Below are positions 39,262 to 51,200 of a stretch of DNA of 64,000 bases, in pieces. The position numbers and the translations under genes were made by a program. Source of the stretch: Diospyros lotus (Eukaryota; Streptophyta; Magnoliopsida; Ericales; Ebenaceae); contig NC_068340.1 of NCBI RefSeq assembly GCF_014633365.1, forward strand, positions 37,224,328 to 37,288,327, read 5' to 3'. A model generated the notes under the pieces. It had not been told where the DNA came from. It made no database searches and saw only the letters and a list, made by a program, of their open reading frames with translations. How positions within the stretch are numbered: the first letter of the stretch is position 1; each line of letters opens with the position of its first letter.

Positions 39262-42200
39262 ATGGCCGCCAAATCTCTGCTGGTTCCGGAGATCGGACCC
39301 GATGGCCTCCCCAGAGAAGCCCCTATCATCGCCTACACCGAAAAGGTTTCTCTCTCTCGCTCTCTGTATGTGTATATACATGTGTGCTGGGGGAATCGCT
39401 TGAGATTGCGTTTGACTTGGATCATTGTTGTTTCAGATAATTGAGGAAGAGCAGCTTCAATTGAAGAAGTAGGTTTGAGTTTTGGCCTCTCTATGCTGGT
39501 TTTGGATCTGTTTGTTTCTTTTATTCTTAGATGATTTTTCAGGGAATTGTGGGTGCGACTTTTGTTTCTGAGTTCAGTGTAATCTTCTTAGGTCTTACAT
39601 TCTTTATATTGATCGACGTGTTATTTAGTGCTTGCTGATTTAATCGTTAGAGTAAGAGGAGGGGCGGGCATTGAGGTTCGAGATAAATTGTTTAATTTTC
39701 CGCTTTCTCGTCTCTCCCCCTATCTCTTTGATCTTCTTCCATTCCATCGCTTCGTGTTTAAGATTTGGAGCAGTTATCTCCTTATGCCATTATGATCTTC
39801 TCCTTTATCTCTCCCATGTGTAATATCAAAGTAAAATAAATGTGAGGAGGCGTTGCGTAAATTGGAGACAATTTTTTTTTTTCTTTTTTCAAATTCTCGC
39901 TTTAGCAGTTAAGTACATTGGAGAATAGTTATTATGTTGAACAAACTAATTCTTATTTTTGATTTTGACTCATTTTTTAGGCCCTAATTGGTTTCCAATT
40001 CTAGTATATAACTGAACTATGCGGGGTCAAAGTTGTTCAGCTTCAATAAAAAGGTAGCAATAATCAGGCTTCTCGCTTATAGCATACTAGAGGCTATAGT
40101 TATGCATGGAAACGGATGACATGCCTTTGGCCCTTTGCCCACTCCCACCCCCACAACTTTACCTTTTTTAGTGAGGAAAAAAGAATAAAGTATTAGCAAA
40201 AAAACAAAGAAAGACCACCAAGGTGGTAGCCTAGTTGGGAGAGAGGTCTCCCTCACTTCCTAGGATCAGGGGATTGAAGCTTCTTAAACATGAAACGTGC
40301 TTGCGGGAAGTAGATCCTGATTGCGGTGTGGGGGGTGGAGCCTACAGCTTTTCACATTGGTGGGCGCTAGGGTGATAGGCTCGCTTTCTCAGTAGTAGCT
40401 ATGGCTCAAACCAAACATTTTCTAGCAGCATAGGGCTGTTATGGTCATACCTAGGGGGTTGCTACACTGGTCACCCCATCTCTGCCTTTTACTTAGCCAA
40501 AAAACTTAAAAAGAAACAAGAAAAAGAAAGAAAGAACAGGCTTTTGAGGTTCTTTGGGGGTGTTTTACTTTGCTAAATGTCTCTGTGTTCAGAGTGTTCA
40601 ACTTTCTCCAAGCTTTATTTCGAAGCTGTTTCTGCTTGATCCTTTGGGATTTGGGACAGAAAATTAATTCACACAATGCTAGTGCCTCAGGCAAAGCATC
40701 TTTGAGTTCCGTACTATTAACTGTGGATAATCTCGAATCATGAATGCTTATAATGTTCACATAATACATGGACTTGGAGTAATTTCGTTTTCCCATCCTT
40801 TGCCTGCTTAGAGTTAGAGATGGTTTTAGTTACAGGACCAAGTAATTTTGTAAACGGATGATGAGATTCCTTTCCAGCTTTGAGGGTAGTTGAGTTTGAG
40901 TTGTAGTTCTCTTATGTTGAAGTTCTCTAAATGTATTTCATCAATCTTCATTAATACTTCCTGTCAGATACATTGAAGAAAATTATACAAAGATTCGTGA
41001 TGTTGAGCGAGAGTTGTCAAATCTTACATTAGAGGTGAAACTCACTGCTGGACCAAAGAAAGCAGGTTGAGTAAACATCATAACTAATTCTTTTAACTAG
41101 AATTTGTGAAATTCTCCTTGTTAATGTGGATGCTTACTGATTACTGTTGTTGCTCTCCTGTATTGCATATACAGCACTGGAACACATGAGAAAGAAAATT
41201 GAAATCTCAACTGAGAAAATTCATGCTGCAAAGCTAAAGGAAGAACAAGCACGAAAGGTCTGTCCCAAGAATTAATTGATTCATGTCAAGTCTCTAATAG
41301 GTCCTTGTCAAATATAGTAGAAAATTTTACTTTCTTCATCATACTAAGGTTTCCAGTATATGTTGAGCTCTTTTTTTTTCCATTTTTGCAGCTTCATGGA
41401 AACGTTTTGCACTGTGATATCACATATGGTTTTAGGTGGTGCAGAGTCCACCACCATGTGGGTGGATGGATCTTGCCAATTACTATTACTATTCTTTTAT
41501 TATTATTATGTTTTTCTTTCTGTTGGTGCAAATAATTCTTTTTAAGGGGGAGGGACTGCCAAATTCACCCCTCAAAAGCAATTCATGTTAACAGCATCCC
41601 TTCTTGGCTTTTTACACCTTTGGTTCAAATATAAATAGGGGTTGTGGAAGGTACACATTTACAGTGACAGATAAGCTGAGTGCTGCTTAATCTGCTTAGG
41701 ATGCCAAGATGAGCATGGGAAACTGTAATTCCTCCAGGTCTTACCCTTGAGTAGGAAACTTGATTGGGTGGGTGTTTTGTACTACCTTATATTGTAACAT
41801 TTGGCGAAGAGTAATTGGTTTTCATCAGTGGCTGAGCCACCCTTTGGTGACTGGGGTCTATTGACCCCCATTGAATTTTTATTTTCCTTTATTATATGTA
41901 TGCATAATTTGTGATTAATTATAGATTGGCCCCACTAAAAAAGTGAAAAATTATAGTTGATCCCATTCATAAAAATTACAAGACATAATTAAGAAAAATT
42001 TGACATTTGGCCATTCTAGCAAATAAAAAATCAATTGTTAAATGATGTGTTTATAAGTTTCTGGAATTAAATGTGTGTAGTAGTACTTAACAAAAAAGTG
42101 TGTAGTAGTGTAATTTTAAAAACTTAATATATACTTTATATCTTTAATTTTGTCCACTCTGAAAACAAGGGAGGCTCATATCCTGGACAATTATTTGCCT

Positions 42201-45200
42201 CCTTTTCTCCTATTTTCTCTTATACTGACACAGAAGCCTCAATTTTCCTTTTAGAGGCACTAACATACTAGAAGAGAGAAAGATAAAAGGAATAGAGAAA
42301 TAAAAAGATAAAACAAGAGGAGAGTAGTGGAGAAGAAGACAAGGAAGAAGAGGCCATGTTACCTAGACACGGGTATGAGTGTTGGATACGGGTAAGTACC
42401 CAGAGGTCGGACTTGTCAATTTCATTAATTTTAGGATATGGGGATATGTGTCCCAAATGTAGGACACAGGTATTGGGATATGATATAGAGAATAATAAAT
42501 CTTACTACCTTACTCCTACACATACAAATCTTTTTTTCTTTTAGTTCTATAACTAAGATGTCATGAACCTAGGGTTCATGATGGGTTAGAAGAAGAATTG
42601 GGGAATGAAATCAGAATTGTAGGAGGGGGAAATGGGGCAGAAATGGGTAGAAAGGGAGAGAGTGATAGAGAGAAACGAGAGGGAGAATTGCAGAGAAATG
42701 TAGAGAGGAAAATAGAGATTCAATATCAATTTTTCAGCATACCCTCTCAAGGTTCTGTACTAAGTCCATACTTATTTGCTTTAGTAATGGATGAACTCAC
42801 TAAAGATATTCAGACAGAGGTGCCATGGTGTATGCTATTTGCAGACGACATAGTGTTGGTGGATGAAACAAAAGGAGTGAACACTAAGCTTGAGTTATGG
42901 AGAAACAATTTAGAATCTAAGGGATTTAAATTAAGTAGAAAGAAAACATAATATATGGAATGTAAATTTAGTAAGAATGCAAGAGTGGAGGATGTTATAA
43001 TAAAATTGGAAGACCAAATCTTACAAAGAAAAAATCATTTTCGATATTTGGGATTAGTGATTCAAAAAGATGGAGAAATTCACGAGGATGTCACACATAG
43101 AATTAAGGCAGGTTGGCTAAAATGGAGAAATGCATCGAGGGTGTTATGTGATGGTAAAATCCCATTAAAATTGAAAGGAAAATTCTATAGGACAGCTATA
43201 AGACCAGTTTTGTTGTACGGCTCAGAATATTGGGTAGTCAAATACCAACATGAGCAAAAGACGAGTGTAGCGGAGATGAGGATGTTAAGATGGATGTGCG
43301 GCCATACAAGAAAAGATAAAATTAGAAATGAAGTTATTCGTAATAAGATAGGAGTAGTGCCAATAGAGGAGAAGATGAGAGAGACTAGACTAAGATGGTT
43401 TGGTCATGTGAGAAGGAGACCAAGAGACGCTCCTGTGATGAGAGTTGATGAAATGAAACAATTAATCAAAAAAATAGGTAGAGGCAGACCTAAGAAGACT
43501 TTGAGGGAGACATTAAAGTTTGATATGAAGTGTATGGATCTCAATGAAGATATGACAAAAGATAGAAATACATGGAAGTCTAGAATTCATGTAACCGACC
43601 CCACATAGTGGGATAAAGGCTGGATATGTTGTTGTTGTTGTTACCCTCTCTTTTTACAATGGGCCTTTTTATAGGCCTTAGCTAGCTCCCTAACTACTTT
43701 CTAATAGCACCCATGTGTTCCTAACAAACACCCAAATATCTCCTAACAAACTAATATAACTAATTACATTATTGCCCTTCTAATTACCCTTAGTACATGA
43801 CAATTTCCCCTTCTTGAAATGTTTCTTGTCCCCAAGAAACTTATTACCACCTAGCCATTGCTTCTTTATCCAATGCCCGCCTTCTCTATCTGATTTTTCT
43901 TTCTTTCTTTTCTTGTCCTTCTAGGCCTTTTCTTCTTTCTCATTCTCAAGTATCCAAGATCAATCCCTGTCGTAATTCGGCTTAGAACTTCAATAGGAGC
44001 AAGTTGATAGAGTTCAAGTTCAATACCAACAGCAGTTGTTCCTACACCTCCATGGTGCACCACAGCTGCAAATTGAAAGATATCATCAGCATCCTCGAAA
44101 TGCAGCAATGGAAGATTGCAGATTTGCCTTGGACACTCATACCAAGGCTGCTTGTGAGCATTAGCCTTAGGAGCTGGTGCAACTTCAATTCCAGCCAACA
44201 AATCATCCTTCCATATGTTAGACAGCAACTTGGATTTTCTAGTAGGAGCAAAAACCAACACAGCAGCGATAATTTTGTTTTCTTCAGCAAACCCTTCGAT
44301 TCCTTCCGCTATATCCCTTAGTTTTCCTCCAGCTAGTGCTGTCTTCACATTCTCGTTGCCTATTTTAACCCAAGTCAAATCCATATTTTGTTCCGAATGT
44401 GATTGTTCCTCAAATTTTGATAAGTCTAAAATCTGAGGAAAGGCTTCAGCGCCATCATCCACACCGATGGCTGGTTCTTTAGTCTGATTTGTCTGATCCA
44501 ATGTTGTCCCATTTTCCACAAACTTCTGATCTGGAGCAATCCCAAACCCTTCCGCCCCTGCACTAGCTACTGGGGGTAACGAGTTGGCTTTGGCCTCCTC
44601 TATTACTTCATCAATTGCTTCCCTAAAATTTCCTTGCAGCCTTTTAGTAGATGCATCTTGGGATATTATTTCTTCTTCAAAAAGATCTGAAGGCTCCTTT
44701 TGATCTGCTGCCCTATCAGAATGCTTCTTTTTCTGCCCAAAGTCTAGAGTAGGCAGTGAATCGGATGTTCGTAATCTTGTCTCCTCTTTCGGTTGCTCCG
44801 TTCCAAGGAATTCCTCCTTGTTAAAACTTCCATGATAATTATCAAAGTATTCGACGGGAAAACTATAATGATACTCCTTAGATAGTATCATTGCAAATTC
44901 TTGCAACTTCTCGCGAAACATTCGACCGAATTCCTTGCACTCTTCATCAAACCCACTGCTGGTGCCTTGGTCCAATTGGCTGATCCCCTTCTTATGTTCC
45001 TTGTTGCTACCAACTGAAAATGCAGCCTTCTTTGGCTGCCATTGAAGCTCCATTTCAGCTGAAAATGAAGCATTCATCTGCTACAATTGAGGCTCCATGT
45101 ATGCACTGCTCCCCTTGGCTTTGTTTCCCTTTGCTCACAGCCTCAAGCACCAACAACCAATGAGCTGGATAAGCTGGAAGAGTCCACTTCCCACATGAAA

Positions 45201-48200
45201 TCCGTCGAATCTACTGCGCCACTCTGATCTGCAACTGAGTTTCCAATTAAAGCTGACTAACGCGATGGATAAACAGCCTCCAGAAATTCAATTGACTCCA
45301 GACTAGCTGCTATGCCTTCGCCTAACTAAACTAATCAACTCTACTGCTCTGAATCACTAAAAATCTCAGCCGAATTCAACCTGCTGCTCCCAATTTTCGT
45401 ATAATAATTACTGAAATTATTGGCCGAGGGTTACTCACTTGCTGTGCCTTCCATGTTCGAATTGAGGGGGCTCACTTACTTGGAGATTAACACTCTCGTC
45501 TCCTCAATCCAAATCGATCAGCTGAGCCCCAGCACTGTTCGCTATCTACTTGCAAGGAATCGCCTAACAGCAATCATCATCGGTAAGCAGAATCGAAAGT
45601 CCAGAACCGTTCGTCCGGACTGTTGGACTCGCCTCGAATCCTTCCTCTGGTGCTGCCTACTGATTGGTCGCGATTGTTAATGGCCGCGACACCTTCCTCG
45701 TTTGCGTCGCCAACTACAACGGAACTCTTGTACCAGCCTTCTGTTTTGGTAGCGAGTCTCCTGGCCCTCCGCGTTAACACCAGCGGACTCGCTATCAGCT
45801 CGGTACTTCTGCACCCTACGTCCAACACCACCGTCTCTGCTCACGATTGCTACGGATTCACAATCGCCTCCCGCTGACTCCTTCTCACCCAATCACCGAC
45901 CACAGGCTGGAGGACCACCGCCCTCCTTGAGTTCGCCTTGATCGACAAGTCCTCGGGATCCAATTACGATCGCGGTAGGCTCTGATCGCACTACTGAAAT
46001 AGTTCGACTCCGTTGCCTTGTCAATTCGGTGTTGTTTCTGGAATCACCTTCTGCGACTGGTTCCTTTCCGCCATCGATCGCTGGTCAGCTTTGACACCTA
46101 TAGTAGATTGGTGTCCGTCGCGGCTCTCCTTCAGATCCAAGTTGACACTCACCCCCTCGCCTATCGGAATCGATTACGAGATTCAACTGGGAATCTACTG
46201 GTCGTTTCTTTGTCGCGAATCAGCAGTTAATTGAAATAGTCAGAGTTGCACTGGAAGAAGAAACTGACGGCTAAGGAACTGCTCCAAGAGTCGCCTCAAC
46301 CTCGTTTTCTTGTTTGCGCACTCTAATTATTGCATAAACCTCCTTTCGCTGGAAATCACTTCCAATTTCGAGGATCCGATGCTTCGGACGGTAGCCGTCG
46401 ATATCCGTCTAGCCTTAATCAGTAACGAAAATCGCTGAGGAACGATGCTCTAATACCATTTGTCATGAACCTAGGGTTCGTGATGGGTTAGAAGAGGAAT
46501 TGGGGAATGAAATCAGAATTGTAGGAGGGGGAAATGGAGCAGAAATGGGGGAGAAATTAGTAGAAAGGGAGAGAGTAATAGAGAGAAACGAGAGGGAGAA
46601 TTGGAGAGAAATGTAGAGAGGAAAATAGAGATTCAATATCAATTTTTCAGCATACCCTCTCTTCTTACAATTGGCCTTTTTATATGCCTTAGCTAGCTCC
46701 CTAACTAATTTCTAACAGCACCCATGTGCTCCTAACAAACTAATATAACTAATTACATTATTGCCCTTCTAATTACCCTTAGTACATGACATAAGATTAA
46801 GGGTATGTTATACATGGTTACTGGTAGGTGGGCAATTTGGGTGATCTCATACAAACATATATTTTAAAAGGCTAAAAGCAGGTTAATTGAATACATAAAA
46901 AATAAGAATAAACATGTACATATATCCCATACCGGTACTAGTGCCATGTCATGTTGACATCCATACAATGCCTGAAAATGCAGAATCCATGTTATGTGGG
47001 AAGAGAGAGAAAATTTAAGGGCCTGTTTAGTTGTAGAAAACATTTTTTAAGTTTTATACTGATTTTCTATTGCATGGATGAGTGTTCCATTAGAAAATAT
47101 GAAACTCAATTTTCTAATTTTTCCACTTTATACTGTGAATTGGAAAAACCAAAGATGTTTTCTAAACTTTCTAGAAATGAATGCTATTGCTTTTTGAAAC
47201 ATAAAATGTTAGAGCATATTTAGTTATAAAATTGGAGTTGAAAACTAGAAAATGTTTTCTACAATTGAACAGGCCCTGATCTTTTATGTGATTTTTTTTT
47301 CCCTGCAATTTAGGTGTGCCAATTATTACTTAGCCCTTACTTTAGATTATGAATTCGTTAGCTTTATACTTATATTGAGTAATCATTAATTGCTTGATTA
47401 ACAAGTAGAACATTAGAGATTAATTTATTCTATTTATGGTTTGATTTTTATTGAATTGATATTTTTAAGTGCCTATTACTAATTAGATTATTTAAGTACG
47501 GTTGATAATGAAGTGTTTATACAGCAATTTCAAAATATGAAAACTCTTCATGGCCAGTTATAATAGTATATTTGTACATTTAAAATGTTATTATAAACAT
47601 AATTTTTTATTGTTAATCATAAGCATAAGTTTTTATTGTTACTTTATTTTGATAAGTTATTACTTTATTTTGTTTGATAATTATTTTTAGTCGACCCTAC
47701 CTGACCAAAAATTCTGGCTCCGCTGCCTGGTTTTCATTACGTTTGATTGTAGGTGATCAGAGTTAGCAATGAGAGCTGCACATGTATGTCATTGTAGAGA
47801 GTTTAGGTAGTTCCTAATTTTCACATAATAATTAAATGACAATGAAAAGTTCAATTTCAGGGACTGAATCGTTCAATGGATACAATGACTTGATTTTTCA
47901 CATAATAGAAAAATCACACAAACATGTGTTAATAGAGCAAACCGAGTTAATGTTATATATTTCGAACCCCATCAGTGTGGGGTAATCAGAGGGGTGTTTG
48001 TTCCATTTGCATTGCTCCTGTTTAACTGAATTTCTGTACGCCCTAACCCTTTCAATCTAAACCCTGTTTAACCCAATCTTTGTAAACCCTCACCCTTTTG
48101 ACCTAAATCCTGTTTAACCCAATTTTTGTAAACCCTAACCTTGAATTTCAACAAGATAACCTAGTTTTCAACCAAGTGTGTTCTTTCAAGGTTAATTATG

Positions 48201-51200
48201 ACTTCAAAGTTATATGATTTGAGGATGAATTGTTGTGGTGTGTGATGTTTTTTTTTTTTTTTTTTCTGTAAATATTTTTTTCTTTTTTTGACGACGTGCG
48301 TGACCCAGACTTGACTTCAAAGTTATATGATTTGAGGATGAATTGTTGTGGTGTGTGATGTTTTTTTTTTTTTTCTGTAAATATTTTTTTCTTTTTTTGA
48401 CGGCGTGCGTGACCTAGACTTGGTTCATAATTAACCTTGAAAGAACACACTTGGTTGAAAACTAGGGTCCCCAATCCACCTGTGTCAACCCTAGGGTCCC
48501 CAATCCAACATATGGATATCTCGAAATTTCATAACCAACGATCCCCAATCCACCTGTGTCAACCCAAGGGTGGCTAACCATTTCATTCCAAGAATAACAT
48601 CTGAGCTTCCCCATTCTAACAGTAAGAAATCCTCAACTACCCAAGAAAAAAATGCTGGTTGGGCAGTCCTTGGCAGCTTGCAAGAGCTGCTAGCAAAGTT
48701 CAGGCATGTTTTTGAGGAGCCCACTACTGAATTTAAGGATAGCTCCACCCTCTCCCCCATTTTGACCGTGTCCCCCAATTCCCCTGAATTCTCCCCTGCT
48801 TCAGCTTCCTTTGTGCCTTCTTTTTCGTCTTCCCTTTCCTCCTCATAAATTACCATTACTTGCAACTCTCTGTTTTTGCATTTATGCCCAATCGAATACT
48901 TCTCATCACAATAGAAGCACAAGCCCTTAGCCCATTTGGCTTGCAACTCACTCTCACTCAACCGTTTGAAAGGGGGGTTGTTCCACTTACTAACGGCCGG
49001 AGGAGGCCAGTGTGAGGAGGCGGGGCTGGGCGTCACCGATTTTTGTGCCATCAGCGGAGGAGGCGATATCATTACCCGCTAGTGATTCAAAATTGGGGAC
49101 GAAGGGGCCTGACCTCTGTTTGGGCCGGGTCTAAAAATGCTTCCATGAATCACCAGATTCCTCTCCTCAATTGGTTGGGCTAGGTCCATCATCTGCTCCA
49201 ACCCGATCGGCCTCAACACCCTCATCTCGGCTCGGATGACCGGCTTCAATCCGCTGATAAAATGGCCCTCCAGCAACGCCTTTGGCATGCCTTTGAGTGG
49301 TGAGGCTAGAGTCTTGAAGTAGAGGCGGTAGTCCTTGATGGATCCCCACTGTCAAAGCGCAAGGAACCTCTCTTCCACTGGGCCTTCCTGCGTGGGCTGA
49401 ACCTATTCCTCATCATCGCCTTGAGCTCCTCCTAGCTTCTCACCCGTTATTGTCTTTGCTCCCACTGGAACCACAACAGAGCCGCTCCTTCAAAGCATAA
49501 GGCCGCTGACTCCAACTTCTTCGCATCGGACAACTGGTTCACAATGAAGTAGCACTCAACCCTAAAGACCTAGCCATCTGGATCATCTCCCTCGAAGATG
49601 GGTATTTCCACGCGTCTGTCACGATACTCCTGCCTTCCGACACCATCGACCCAGTCACCCCCTTCGCCACTTCTCCCTCCAGCTACCGGCGTTCCCTCCC
49701 TTGACAAGGGCGAACCCGCAGGTTGGTCTTCCTCATCTTGCTTCCCTTCCCTCTCTCTCTCTTACTCATCCCATCGCGCCATTAATAGGTTGAATCGTCC
49801 CATCATCCTTGCCATGCACTTTACGATATTTTGCACCATCATAACTTCAGCCCTCACCGATTCTAGACTCTCCTGTAAACTCGCCCTCCAGCTCACCCAC
49901 TCTTTCAGAAATAGTCCTCCCTATGGATCGATCGCTTTGATACCAAGTTGATCGGAACCAGAAAAGAAAACACTAAAACTTCTATTTAATTCACTAGCTC
50001 AATCTGATTACAAGAAGAAAATTGGGCATTCGAGAGGCCCTTAACTCTCCTAAGAACTCAATACCAAAATCTTCTCCCCCTACCAATATCTTCACCCTCT
50101 ACATATATCCCTCTCTCCTCCTCAACTGCATTTTGTTACGCACACTTGAGCACATGGTTGGCCGTTATGCCAGCCAGCCAATTTACCACTCTACCCCTGC
50201 CTCTTGGACCTTCTTTGTTAAGTCCAATGAACCGGGACCTATCAGATACATGGTACTGGAGGGTAAGGGGCTGCTGATGTAGAATGTTAGACTACTAGTC
50301 CAGTGATGATGGTGGGGGCATGTCATCAAGTGAGGAACCTAATGTTGAGGAAATTAGCGTTGATAAGTGTGTGAGGGGCCAGATTTTTGAAGGATGTTAA
50401 GGGACAAGAAGTAAAATTTGAGAGGAGTCTACTCTTTACGGATGTGAATGAATTTAGGGCAGCCCTTAAGGAATATTCTATATAGAAGCAATTTTCATCA
50501 ATGAGGATAAAAAAATGGAAAGGCTAGAATAACAGCTATATGTAGGGTAGAAAATTGTGCTTACAGAATTCACGTGTCCCCAGTGGCTGATAGAAGGACA
50601 TACCAAGTGAATCTTGGGCCCCGAGCACACCTGTGTTCAAAACCATAGGAATGTGGAGGCTGATAGGCAGCCCATCACATTCCGCTACCAATGACCTAAG
50701 TAATAAGGACAAAATAGGAATTGAAATAGGAGAAGGCTATGCAAACTAACAAATTCAGTTAAGGGGTAGAATGGGAAGAGCAAAGAGGGGGGGGGGGCAT
50801 GTGAGGGCAACAGATTCCTATAAATAGAGAGGCAAATAGTGTAGAAGGGGGGAATATTTTAGTGAGGATATTGGAAGAGTGTGAACCTCTCGAAAGTCTA
50901 CTTTCATTTTCATTTGCTTAATTTTTCAGTTGTATTTCTCTCCATTTTCAGTATCCTATCAATTTGGCATCAGAGCTTCATCGATCCTAATAGTCAACCT
51001 GATGGACCGAGTAGGTGAATTGGAAGGGAGGATGGAAGGCATGCAACGGGGAGTTGATGCCATGAGGAGTGAGGTTCAATTGGTGGAGAAGAAGGTAGCG
51101 AGCTTGCTGGAACAGTTCGCATACTTGAGGACGAAGTGGGAGGATCAAGAATGGGACAGGAAGAGCAAAGCGAAGGAGGGAGACAGACCTTCGGAATTTA

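Larger units (their letters stand above)
42559..43802 (-). repeat. 3' LTR of the minus-strand retrotransposon, split by a LINE
   Basis: Matches 46461-46791 along its whole length once the LINE at 42749-43641 and one 9-bp TSD copy are removed. The two LTRs differ by scattered substitutions and two short indels, roughly 95% alike by eye. Confidence 0.9.
42559..46791 (-). mobile_element. Complete non-autonomous LTR retrotransposon, minus strand
   Basis: Two LTRs (42559-43802, enlarged by a LINE, and 46461-46791) start TGTCATGAACC and end ACATGACA. An exact 5-bp duplication, TAAGA, flanks the element (42554-42558 and 46792-46796). The primer-binding site, read on the minus strand as TGGTATTAGAGC (46447-46458), resembles the initiator-tRNA-Met site and adjoins the right LTR; a polypurine tract AAGAAGGGGAAAT (43803-43815) adjoins the left LTR. 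Orientation is therefore minus. The internal region is 2658 bp: a leader of about 1.4 kb without a clear gene, then one 403-codon ORF. No zinc knuckle, protease, reverse transcriptase or integrase motif was seen, so movement would need proteins supplied in trans. Confidence 0.9.
41826..47729. mobile_element. hAT-like non-autonomous DNA transposon hosting later insertions
   Basis: Left end CAGTGGCTGAGCC and right end (reverse complement) CAGGCAGCGGAGCC are related terminal inverted repeats. An exact 8-bp duplication, GTTTTCAT, flanks them at 41818-41825 and 47730-47737, the size typical of hAT elements. Without the LTR retrotransposon at 42559-46791 and its TSD copy, the element is about 1.67 kb. 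No transposase was recognised. It also contains a MITE at 47019-47276. Confidence 0.75.
48490..50244 (-). mobile_element. Decayed Ty3/Gypsy-like retrotransposon fragment, minus strand
   Basis: The 5' LTR is 49949-50244 (TGATCGGAACC...GGACCTATCA). A primer-binding site reading TGGTATCAAAGC on the minus strand lies at 49934-49945. Gag and the start of pol follow toward lower coordinates. The 3' half and 3' LTR are absent, so the left boundary near 48490 is approximate. Confidence 0.8.

Noticed and set aside
48196..48474. Minus-strand Lys-rich ORF
   Set aside because: Produced by T homopolymers in the duplicated 113-bp unit.
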